Source: an uncultured Bacilli bacterium
GTDB lineage: Bacteria; Bacillota_I; Bacilli_A; RF39; UBA660
Length of the DNA stretch: 16,752 bases
Direction: 5' to 3'
Assembly (NCBI GenBank): GCA_947623975.1
Contig: CANQHY010000017.1
Span: 1-16,752 of the forward strand
The translations under genes and the position numbers were made by a program. The notes beneath the pieces were generated by a model that was not told the origin of the DNA, did not search any database, and worked only from the letters and a program-made list of their open reading frames with translations. Below are positions 7,383-13,880 of this stretch, in pieces (the stretch's first letter is position 1; the number at the start of each line of letters is the position of its first letter).

Positions 7383-7412
7383 TTGACAAATAGATAAAAA
7401 AACTATTATAAT
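7383..7412 (+). promoter_or_regulatory. Promoter for the asnS T-box transcript
   Basis: Perfect TTGACA (7383-7388) and perfect TATAAT (7407-7412) with an 18-base spacer. Transcription should start near 7419, at the head of the T-box leader. Confidence 0.9.
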
Positions 7413-7418
7413 TTAGAC

Positions 7419-7649
7419 AAACGTTGAGCAAAAGAAGTAATAATAGAGTCTTTGATAGAGAGTTAGTGGTTGGTGTAAGCTAATAGAGATATATTATGAA
7501 TAACATTTGTGAGTGCTTAAAGAATTAAGTAGACTAAGCCGGTAATACCGTTATCTATAAGAGTGATTATATAGAAATATATAATAATTTGGGTGGTACC
7601 GCGGAAAATGCTAGTTTTCGTCCCTTGAGGATGGCTAGCTTTTTATTTT
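7419..7649 (+). promoter_or_regulatory. T-box riboswitch leader (asparagine) controlling asnS
   Basis: The leader carries the invariant T-box GGGTGGTACCGCGG (7591-7604), whose TGGT bulge pairs with the tRNA acceptor end. Stem I distal elements are recognisable: AGTTAG (7461-7466), then TGGTTGGTG, paired with CTAAT (7480-7484). In the specifier region (ATGAATAACATTTGTGAGTGC) AAC at 7502-7504 is the likely specifier triplet, an Asn codon that agrees with the gene downstream. Uncharged tRNA-Asn would stabilise the antiterminator and allow transcription of asnS; charged tRNA would favour the terminator at 7610-7649. The exact 5' boundary and stem pairings were judged by eye. Confidence 0.95.
7610..7649 (+). 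terminator. T-box-controlled terminator of asnS
   Basis: GCTAG (7610-7614) pairs with CTAGC (7635-7639), and inside it GTCC pairs with GGAT with one G-U. The stem is followed by TTTTTATTTT. The 5' side of the stem begins just after the T-box sequence, so antiterminator and terminator can exclude one another. The ribosome binding site GGGAGG (7650-7655) lies directly after it. Confidence 0.85.
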
Positions 7650-7659
7650 GGGAGGAATT

Positions 7660-9042
7660 ATGAAAGTAGATGTTTATGATATTTATAATGACCTAGAAAG
7701 TTATATGGGAAAAGAAATTACAGTAGAAGGATGGATTAGGAATCATAGGAAGCAAAAAGAATTCGGCTTTATTGATTTTAATGATGGAACGTCCTTTAAA
7801 AGTGTACAAATTGTCTATGATAATAAGTTAAAAGATTTTGAAAAAATTCAAGGGTTACGCGTAGGTTCTGCTATTAGGGCAGTAGCAAATGTTGCCAAAT
7901 CTCCTGCTGTTGGACAAGAATTTGAACTAGTTATGCAAGAGTTAACTCTTTTAGGTGATAGTCCTGAAGATTATCCTATTCAACCAAAAAGACATACTCG
8001 TGAATTTTTAAGAGAACAAGCTTACCTTAGACCTAGAACAAATCTTTTTGGAGCAATCTTTCGTGTAAGAAGCATTGCCGCAATGGCAATACATGAATAT
8101 TTTCAAAGTCACAATTATGTCTACGTTAATACACCACTTATTACAACTACCGATTGTGAAGGATCAGATCAAATGTTTAAAATTACAACTTTAAATTTCG
8201 ATAAGTTACCAATGAAAGACGGTAAAGTTGATACAAGTCGTGATTTATTTGGTAAGACTGCTTATGTTACAGGAACAGGACAGTTGCATGGTGAAGCTTT
8301 TGCTATGGCCTATAAAAAGATTTATACTTTTGGGCCAACTTTTAGAACAGAAAAATCAAATACTAAAACGCATGCTAATGAATTTTGGATGATCGAACCA
8401 GAAATTGCTTTTTGCGATTTAGATGGTCTTATGGATATCGAAGAAGAGATGCTTAAATTTGTAGTAAATTATGTTTTAAAACATTGTCCTAATGAGATTG
8501 ATTTTTTTGATAAATTTGTTGAAAAGGGTTTAAAAGATAAATTAACTAAATTAGTAAATTCTAAATTTGTAAGAATTACACACCATGATGTTGTCGATAT
8601 TTTAAATAAAGCCGATGTAAATTGGGAATTTAAACCAAGTTATGATGACGATATTGCCAAAGAACACGAAAAATATATTACTGAGTATTTTAATGGACCA
8701 GTGTTTGTTACGAATTGGCCAAAAGATATTAAGGCTTGGTATATGAAATTAAACGATGATAATAAAACTGTTGCGGCAGTTGATTTAGAGGTTCCTGGGG
8801 CAGGAGAATTAATGGGAGGATCCCAAAGAGAAGAAGACTACGATAAACTTCTTAAGAGAATTGAAGAATTACATATTGATAAGGATACTGTCGATTGGTT
8901 TTGTAATTTAAGAAGATTCGGTGGATGTTATCATTCGGGCTTTGGTATGGGCTTTGAAAGACTTTTGATTTACCTTACTGGTGTCGATAATATTCGTGAT
9001 GTTATACCGTTTCCTAGAACACCTGGTAATTGTGATTATTAA
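7660..9042 (+). CDS. asnS: Asparaginyl-tRNA synthetase
   Basis: These 460 residues match bacterial AsnRS. The enzyme charges tRNA-Asn with asparagine using ATP in the cytoplasm. An N-terminal OB-fold anticodon-binding domain (about 15-105, with VEGWIRNHRKQKEFGFIDFNDG) precedes a class II catalytic core. Motif 2 is around residues 227-247 (FRTEKSNTKTHANEFWMIEPE), and motif 3 is near 426 (GFGMGFERLL) with the C-terminal end RDVIPFPRTPGNCDY. The FRTEKSNTKTHANEFW segment and overall length favour AsnRS over AspRS, and the Asn specifier in the leader agrees. ATG 7660 is chosen over TTG 7648 because GGGAGG at 7650-7655 is well placed for it. The stop codon overlaps the terminator hairpin. Confidence 0.97.
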   Translation: MKVDVYDIYNDLESYMGKEITVEGWIRNHRKQKEFGFIDFNDGTSFKSVQIVYDNKLKDFEKIQGLRVGSAIRAVANVAKSPAVGQEFELVMQELTLLGDSPEDYPIQPKRHTREFLREQAYLRPRTNLFGAIFRVRSIAAMAIHEYFQSHNYVYVNTPLITTTDCEGSDQMFKITTLNFDKLPMKDGKVDTSRDLFGKTAYVTGTGQLHGEAFAMAYKKIYTFGPTFRTEKSNTKTHANEFWMIEPEIAFCDLDGLMDIEEEMLKFVVNYVLKHCPNEIDFFDKFVEKGLKDKLTKLVNSKFVRITHHDVVDILNKADVNWEFKPSYDDDIAKEHEKYITEYFNGPVFVTNWPKDIKAWYMKLNDDNKTVAAVDLEVPGAGELMGGSQREEDYDKLLKRIEELHIDKDTVDWFCNLRRFGGCYHSGFGMGFERLLIYLTGVDNIRDVIPFPRTPGNCDY

Positions 9043-9067
9043 ATCTTCAAAATTTGAAGATTTTTTT
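9041..9067 (+). terminator. Rho-independent terminator of asnS
   Basis: AAATCTTC (9041-9048), loop AAAATTT, GAAGATTT (9056-9063), with a T run to 9067. The stem starts inside the asnS stop codon. Confidence 0.92.
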
Positions 9068-9077
9068 CTTTGCAATA

Positions 9078-9107
9078 TTGAAATAATCATAATTTTTGTG
9101 TTACGAT
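9078..9107 (+). promoter_or_regulatory. Promoter for the thyX-tmk operon
   Basis: TTGAAA (9078-9083), 18-base spacer, TACGAT (9102-9107) with an extended -10 TG one base upstream (9099-9100). The same -10 hexamer is used before the WXG100 pair. The start would be near 9114, leaving a leader of about 100 bases. Confidence 0.65.
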
Positions 9108-9115
9108 ATTTCTAG

Positions 9116-9175
9116 TTATCAAAGTAATTGAAGTTAGTGGTAATTTAGTACTTTTAGCTATTTTACGGTTGATAA
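9116..9175 (+). other. Potential structured leader upstream of the ThyX-like gene
   Basis: TTATCAA (9116-9122) pairs with TTGATAA (9169-9175). After a small internal loop GTAA (9124-9127) pairs with TTAC (9163-9166). An inner AAGT (9131-9134) / ACTT (9150-9153) is also possible. The outer stem would begin close to the predicted transcription start. There is no T tract and no T-box consensus. It could be a regulatory leader or chance pairing in AT-rich sequence. Confidence 0.3.
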
Positions 9176-9214
9176 AAAGAATTAAAAGGGGAAAAATAGT
9201 TGGGAGGTTCTTAT

Positions 9215-10420
9215 ATGAATGATAAAAAAATGCACGTAGATATTATTGCTACAACAGGAAATTACAAAAAAGAAGACGGAAAATTAGATTTAGCTGGTGC
9301 TTTAAAGTTATGCGGAAAATTTGCTGGTGTTTGTTACGATAAAGAAGGATTTAATCATATCGATCAAGAAAGCGATGAAAAAACGTTACGAAGAGTAAAT
9401 ATGACTTTAAATAATGGACATCACAGTGTCTATGATCATTTTAAAATAATTTTTAATTTGGAAAATTTACCGAAAATGTTAGCCATGGTTTTAAATAATG
9501 AACACGATTATGCGACAAGCGAAAAATCACTTAGATATACACCTATTGTAAAAGATAATTCTTGGGTATCAGAGGAAGAGGAAAAACTTTATAACAAATG
9601 GTGTTCGATTTTTAGTATTAAAATCAAAGAAAAATATGGTAATGTTTTTGATGATAAAAAAATAAAAAAATTAGCTCAGGAAAACGCAAGATATTTAGTA
9701 GGCGTTTTTGTGCCTACTCAAATGATATATACTACCTCTTTAAGACAGATTAATTATATAGCATCTTGGATGAGTGAATATATTCAAAATGCGAACTTTA
9801 ACGATGATTTTGAAAAAAATTTAGCAGGTTCTATGCATGAGTTTTTATACGAATTGCAACGTCTTAATATTCTTTGCCCAGGATTAACTCAGAATGATAA
9901 AAACAGAAAACTTTCAATATTCGGAGAGGATTTAATAGATCAAAAAGACGAGTTTGCTAGAAGTTATTTTACAACTTATAAAGCTTCATTTGCTCAGTAT
10001 GCTCAAGCTCAAAGACATAGAACTTTAGATTATCAATTAGAAAGGGACGAAAAGAAAGAGTATTATATACCACCAATTATTAGAGACGATGATATGCTTG
10101 TTTCACTTTGGCTTTCTGATATGGAAAAAGTTACATCTGTTATTCCGCAAGGCGAATTAGTAAATGTAAGTGAAACTGGTAAGTTTGATGATTTTATATT
10201 GAAATGTAAAGAAAGATTGTGTAGTGCTGCGCAACTTGAAATATCAGAACAGACACGTTCTACTTTATTAAAATACAAGAAGGCTCTAGAAGATATGGGG
10301 CATCCTCTAGCAAAGGAAATTGAACCATATTCTCATGGAGCAAGGTGTACTTTCCCTGATTATGAATGCCCAAGTGATTGTAAATTTGCTGAAGGTAAAA
10401 GACTAGTAAGGAAGATATAA
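9215..10420 (+). CDS. thyX: Double-length ThyX-like (FAD-dependent) thymidylate synthase
   Basis: These 401 residues are nearly twice the usual 220-250 of ThyX, which makes dTMP from dUMP using FAD, NADPH and methylenetetrahydrofolate. Two ThyX-like halves can be read by eye. The N-terminal half has GHHSVYDH (68-75), a SEKSLRY segment (102-108, the SxRY part of the ThyX motif) and a second-domain helix with FVPTQMIYTTSLRQINY (165-181). Where RHR should stand it has NEH (95-97). The C-terminal half has RHR (267-269) in AQAQRHRTLDY and RLCSAAQLEI (334-343), matching the dUMP-binding RxxxxAQxEI of ThyX, but it lacks SxRY. The tail carries H374, C378, C385 and C389. ATG 9215 is chosen over TTG 9200 because GGGAGG (9202-9207) fits it. 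A dTMP kinase starts 2 bases later, which supports the assignment. Whether it is an active synthase is inference. Confidence 0.82.
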   Translation: MNDKKMHVDIIATTGNYKKEDGKLDLAGALKLCGKFAGVCYDKEGFNHIDQESDEKTLRRVNMTLNNGHHSVYDHFKIIFNLENLPKMLAMVLNNEHDYATSEKSLRYTPIVKDNSWVSEEEEKLYNKWCSIFSIKIKEKYGNVFDDKKIKKLAQENARYLVGVFVPTQMIYTTSLRQINYIASWMSEYIQNANFNDDFEKNLAGSMHEFLYELQRLNILCPGLTQNDKNRKLSIFGEDLIDQKDEFARSYFTTYKASFAQYAQAQRHRTLDYQLERDEKKEYYIPPIIRDDDMLVSLWLSDMEKVTSVIPQGELVNVSETGKFDDFILKCKERLCSAAQLEISEQTRSTLLKYKKALEDMGHPLAKEIEPYSHGARCTFPDYECPSDCKFAEGKRLVRKI

Positions 10421-10422
10421 CT

Positions 10423-11094
10423 ATGGAAAAAGGAAAGTTAATTGTTATTGAGGGAGCCTGTGATGGAATAGGAAAAACTACACAATACAAGCTTCTTTAT
10501 GAAAAGCTAAGGGAAGATGGCGAAGATATAGTAACGCACCATTTTCCTTCTTATGGAACTTATCAGGGCTTACCAGTTGAAAAATATTTAAATGGTGAAT
10601 TTGGAAAACCTAGCGAATTATCACCATATTTTGTAAACAGTCTTTATGCAGTAGATAGGGCTATTACTTGGAATACAAAGTTAAAGGAAAGTTATGATAA
10701 TGGTAGTCTTATCCTTTTAGATAGATATACGACATCTAGTCTAATTTACCAATCAGCTTTAATGAACGATGAAGGAAAAAAAGAATTTATCGATAGAATT
10801 TGTGAGTACGAATATAATCAATTAGGTATTCCAGAACCTGATAGCGTAGTTTTTTTACATGCACCGTTTGATTTAGTAAGTAAGTTAAGAAAAGAAAGAA
10901 AACAAAACGAAGGAGTAGCTAACGACATTCATGAACGTGATATTGAATTTATGAAAAACGTCTATGATAGTGCAGTTTTTATTGCAAAATATTTGAATTG
11001 GGATATAATAGAGTGCAGCCGTGAGGGTGATATGAGAAACATAGAAGATATACACAAAGATGTTTATAAATTGGTAAAAAAGAGAATAAAATAG
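10423..11094 (+). CDS. tmk: Thymidylate (dTMP) kinase
   Basis: These 223 residues form a P-loop nucleoside monophosphate kinase that converts dTMP to dTDP with ATP. The P-loop is EGACDGIGKTT (10-20), and the DRY motif of dTMP kinases is D100-R101-Y102 in LLDRYTTSSLIYQS. SPYFVNSLYAVDRA (67-80) matches the substrate-binding helix, and an Arg/Lys-rich lid lies around 155-161 (LRKERK). The P-loop has one residue more between Gly and GK than the usual EGxDGSGKT (ACDGI instead of xDGS). The gene begins 2 bases after the ThyX-like stop, with AAGGAAG inside the end of that gene as ribosome binding site, so the two consecutive steps to dTDP are coupled. A weak hairpin follows. Confidence 0.93.
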   Translation: MEKGKLIVIEGACDGIGKTTQYKLLYEKLREDGEDIVTHHFPSYGTYQGLPVEKYLNGEFGKPSELSPYFVNSLYAVDRAITWNTKLKESYDNGSLILLDRYTTSSLIYQSALMNDEGKKEFIDRICEYEYNQLGIPEPDSVVFLHAPFDLVSKLRKERKQNEGVANDIHERDIEFMKNVYDSAVFIAKYLNWDIIECSREGDMRNIEDIHKDVYKLVKKRIK

Positions 11095-11099
11095 TTATT

Positions 11100-11151
11100 G
11101 AAAGTTAAGATATTTATTGTCGAATATTAGTAAAATAAATAACTTTCTTTT
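11100..11151 (+). terminator. Probable weak terminator after tmk
   Basis: GAAAGTTA (11100-11107) pairs with TAACTTTC (11140-11147), and inside it TTTATT (11113-11118) can pair with AATAAA (11134-11139). The stem is followed by TTTTAAT. The long interrupted stem and short T tract make read-through into the sigma gene likely. Confidence 0.5.
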
Positions 11152-11171
11152 AATAAGGGAGAAGAAGTAAG

Positions 11172-13202
11172 ATGGAAGATTTAAGTGATAACGTAAAAAA
11201 TGAATATTCAACTGATTTTGATAGTAAATTTAAATCGATTATCGAAAGTGTCTATAAAAAATATAAATACTTAGAAATTACAGAGCAAGAATACGAAAAT
11301 ATAGTATTTCTTGCTATTTCTGACTTAAAAGCGCAAAATGCAAAATCGAGTAGTCATTTTTTTCGACAGAGATTACAATTTCATATTAAAGAGTATGCAA
11401 GAAATTTGCTGCAAGATAAAGAAAAATTTCCTTCGATTTCTTCAAGATATGTAAAATCTAATATTTTAAATGGTGAAAAAAATATTCTTGAAATATTAAA
11501 TAAAATAAAGGATTTTTTTGAATTAGCGGATTATGACGTAACTTTAGATGATTATGCTGAGTTTTTAAATTGTAATACTGAAATTAATGATATTATTGGT
11601 AAATTTGTTAGTGATAATTTAACTCTTATAAAAAGTGGTAAACTTGATGAATTAATTAATGACGAAGATTTAATATCTATTATAGAGTCTTACTGTTTTA
11701 GTAATAATATTGAATTGTGTGGTTTTAATACTGAAAGTAACAACGTGGATTTTTCTGATGTTAGTGACGATATTGTAAGAGACTATTTACGAAATATTGC
11801 AAAGGTTTCTCTTTTGTCAGCAAGTGAAGAAAAAGAACTTCTTACAAGATATAAAAATGGTGATATGATTGCTAAAGATATACTAGTTGAAAGAAACTTA
11901 AGACTCGTTGTGTTTATCGCCAAAAAATATCTAAATAAAGGAATGGATTTTATAGATCTTATTCAAGAGGGAAATTTGGGACTTGTCAAATCGATAGAAT
12001 ATTTTGATTTAGCAAGAGGTACTAGACTTTCGACTTACGCTACTACTAATATCAAGAGATTTATTGAAAGGGCAATAAAAGATAAAGCAAGGAATATTAG
12101 AATACCGGTTAGTACGTTGGATAGATTATCCGATTATATGAAAAAGAAGAATCTTTTAGTTAGTAAATTAAATAGAATACCTAGCGAGATAGAAACAGCT
12201 AAAGCTCTAAATATGCCATTACAACAAGTTATAGATTTTGAAAAAATAAAAGAAGACACGATAAGTCTTAATAGTTTAGTAGGGGAAGATAAAAATGATG
12301 AATTTGGTGATTTTATTGAAGATATAAATCAAAATACCGAAGAAGATGCTATTAAATCTTTGATTAAAAAGGATACTATACAGGCAATGTGGAATGTTTT
12401 ATCACCTAGGGAATTTTATATTGTCAGTTTGAGTTTTGGCTTTTTAGAAGATGTTCATATTGATTCAAATGAGATTGGAATACGATTAGGAATAACTAGA
12501 GAAAGAGTTAGAGTAATATTAAATAGAGCCTTGCTAAAACTTAAGCATTCTAAGTATAGAGCAAACCTAGCTAATTACCTTGATTCTTCAGCAGTTACTG
12601 TACCGATTAATATTCAATTTAAAGGGAAAAACATTTTTAATTATAAAACAAGAAAAACTTATGGTCAGGAAATATTTTATGAAATATTTCCTGGAAAAAA
12701 CGATATGAATTTATTAAAAGAGTTAATAGATAAACTTAGTGATTATGAAAAAGGTTTAATAAAGGCTTATTGTAGCAAAGAAGAAACTGTTGATTTAGAT
12801 TTAAAAGATTATGAGGCATTTTACTCATTAATAAAAAAATTACAGTATGAGCTTCAAAATAAAAACGAAGAAATATCTATACATGATAGTACTAAAAATT
12901 CGGATAATAAAAACGATAGATTAACGGACAAGAAAATTGATGACATCTTAACTGATACTGACTTAGAGGAAATAAAAGAATTTATGGAAAGTCCAAAGTT
13001 TAAAGAATTTCTAGAGTTTTTACCAGTTAGAGAAGCTCTCATTTTAGCATTGAAATCTGGTTGTATAAATAATAGAGTTTTTTCTAATTTAGAAAGGAGT
13101 AAAATTTTAGAATTAAAGGAAACAACTACAAATAGTGACGACTCTAAAATATCTTCTGTAGTAAGTAAAGAATCAAAGAAAAAAATTCTTAAGAAAGACT
13201 AA
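11172..13202 (+). CDS. Large sigma-70-family RNA polymerase sigma factor with N- and C-terminal extensions
   Basis: These 676 residues have a recognisable sigma core only at about 199-460. Region 1.2 is IVRDYLRNIAKVSLLSASEE (201-220), and region 2 runs from NLRLVVFIAKKYL to DFIDLIQEGNLGLVKSIEYFD. Region 2.3-2.4 is RLSTYATTNIKRFIERAI (285-302), followed by ARNIRIPV. Region 4 begins at NVLSPREFYIVSLSFGF and ends in the helix-turn-helix EIGIRLGITRERVRVILNRALLKL (434-457). The core steers RNA polymerase to promoters. Where housekeeping factors have the WW and Gln/Thr of STYATWWIRQAIT, this one has TN, Arg and Glu, which suggests a different or weaker -10 preference. The first 198 and last about 215 residues match nothing I know; two sequences in the tail resemble region 4.1. 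AAGGGAG upstream of ATG 11172 is the ribosome binding site. It is probably an alternative sigma factor. Confidence 0.88.
   Translation: MEDLSDNVKNEYSTDFDSKFKSIIESVYKKYKYLEITEQEYENIVFLAISDLKAQNAKSSSHFFRQRLQFHIKEYARNLLQDKEKFPSISSRYVKSNILNGEKNILEILNKIKDFFELADYDVTLDDYAEFLNCNTEINDIIGKFVSDNLTLIKSGKLDELINDEDLISIIESYCFSNNIELCGFNTESNNVDFSDVSDDIVRDYLRNIAKVSLLSASEEKELLTRYKNGDMIAKDILVERNLRLVVFIAKKYLNKGMDFIDLIQEGNLGLVKSIEYFDLARGTRLSTYATTNIKRFIERAIKDKARNIRIPVSTLDRLSDYMKKKNLLVSKLNRIPSEIETAKALNMPLQQVIDFEKIKEDTISLNSLVGEDKNDEFGDFIEDINQNTEEDAIKSLIKKDTIQAMWNVLSPREFYIVSLSFGFLEDVHIDSNEIGIRLGITRERVRVILNRALLKLKHSKYRANLANYLDSSAVTVPINIQFKGKNIFNYKTRKTYGQEIFYEIFPGKNDMNLLKELIDKLSDYEKGLIKAYCSKEETVDLDLKDYEAFYSLIKKLQYELQNKNEEISIHDSTKNSDNKNDRLTDKKIDDILTDTDLEEIKEFMESPKFKEFLEFLPVREALILALKSGCINNRVFSNLERSKILELKETTTNSDDSKISSVVSKESKKKILKKD
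12666..12693 (+). repeat. Perfect 12-bp inverted repeat inside the sigma factor gene
   Basis: CAGGAAATATTT (12666-12677), loop TATG, AAATATTTCCTG (12682-12693). It encodes QEIFYEIFPG just after the sigma core, at the start of the C-terminal extension. No T tract follows on either strand, so it is not an ordinary terminator. Confidence 0.9.
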
Positions 13203-13261
13203 AATTTTAAAATGTATAAAAATCTTTTGCTTGGTAAAAAATACTAATGGGAGGATTTTTT

Positions 13262-13801
13262 ATGAAAAAAATATTACTGTTTTTATTAGCTTTCTTCTTG
13301 GTAGTAGGATGTGATAATTTGATGAATACGCCTACTAAAAGAGTTGAAGAGTTCTTAAACAAATATCAAAAAATGGATAGTAAAGTGTTAGAACAACTAG
13401 ACTATACATTAGATCAAGATTATGAACTTACTGAAGAACAAAAAGAAGAATACAAGAAGGCTATGGAAAAACAATATAAAGATTTAGTTTATACAGTAAA
13501 AGAAGAAACTGTAGACGGAAAAACAGCGACAGTAAAAGTAGAAATAGAAGTATACGATTATAGCAAGGCAATAAGTGCTGCAGATAATTATTTATTAAAT
13601 AATCAAGATGAATTTATAAAAGATGATGGTACGATCGATAAAGGAAAATTCTTAGATTATAAAATAGATGCAATTAGTAAAATATCCGATAGAGTTAAAT
13701 ATACTTTGGATTTAACAGTAACAAAGGATGATGATGCTTGGGTTATGAATGATATAACGGAAATAGATAGACAAAAAATTCACGGAATATATAGTTACTA
13801 G
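13262..13801 (+). CDS. Small lipoprotein of unknown function
   Basis: This is a 179-residue precursor starting at ATG 13262 behind GGGAGG (13249-13254). ATG 13247 is also in frame but lies upstream of that site. A lipoprotein signal peptide is clear: MKK, a hydrophobic stretch of about 12 residues, and the lipobox VVGC with C17 as the lipid-modified cysteine. The mature part begins DNLMNTPTKRVEEFLNKYQKMDS, then is acidic and lysine-rich. An EETVDGKTATVKVEIEVYDYS strand-like section and a C-terminal DDDAWVMNDIT look like the small alpha/beta lipoproteins found in Firmicutes, which often resemble the NTF2-like fold. I cannot name the family. It should be anchored on the outer face of the membrane. 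It has no promoter of its own that I can see and may be read with the sigma gene; a strong terminator closes it. Confidence 0.85.
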   Translation: MKKILLFLLAFFLVVGCDNLMNTPTKRVEEFLNKYQKMDSKVLEQLDYTLDQDYELTEEQKEEYKKAMEKQYKDLVYTVKEETVDGKTATVKVEIEVYDYSKAISAADNYLLNNQDEFIKDDGTIDKGKFLDYKIDAISKISDRVKYTLDLTVTKDDDAWVMNDITEIDRQKIHGIYSY

Positions 13802-13833
13802 AAAATATATCGATTTATATTTTCTTTTTTTTT
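13801..13833 (+). terminator. Rho-independent terminator after the lipoprotein gene
   Basis: GAAAATATA (13801-13809), loop TCGATT, TATATTTTC (13816-13824), then nine T (13825-13833). The first base is the last base of the stop codon. Confidence 0.92.
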
Positions 13834-13839
13834 AGTATT

Positions 13840-13848
13840 TGTTATAAT
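13840..13848 (+). promoter_or_regulatory. Extended -10 promoter for the DUF1538 operon
   Basis: TGTTATAAT (13840-13848) is a perfect extended -10. There is no good -35 at 17-18 bases (TTTTCT at 13820-13825 is the closest, inside the terminator). The start would fall near 13855, just ahead of the ribosome binding site AGGAGG (13868-13873). Confidence 0.65.
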
Positions 13849-13880
13849 AAAGTTAACAATTGATGATAGGAGGAATTATT

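Noticed and set aside
7648..7662. Upstream TTG start for asnS
   Set aside because: The extra residues would be translated from the Shine-Dalgarno itself. The same false extension was rejected for the ThyX-like gene (9200) and the lipoprotein (13247).
9114..9200. T-box leader before the ThyX-like gene
   Set aside because: It shares AGTTAGTGGT with the asnS stem I, but there is no TGGNACCGCG motif and no terminator, and a thymidylate synthase has no tRNA logic.
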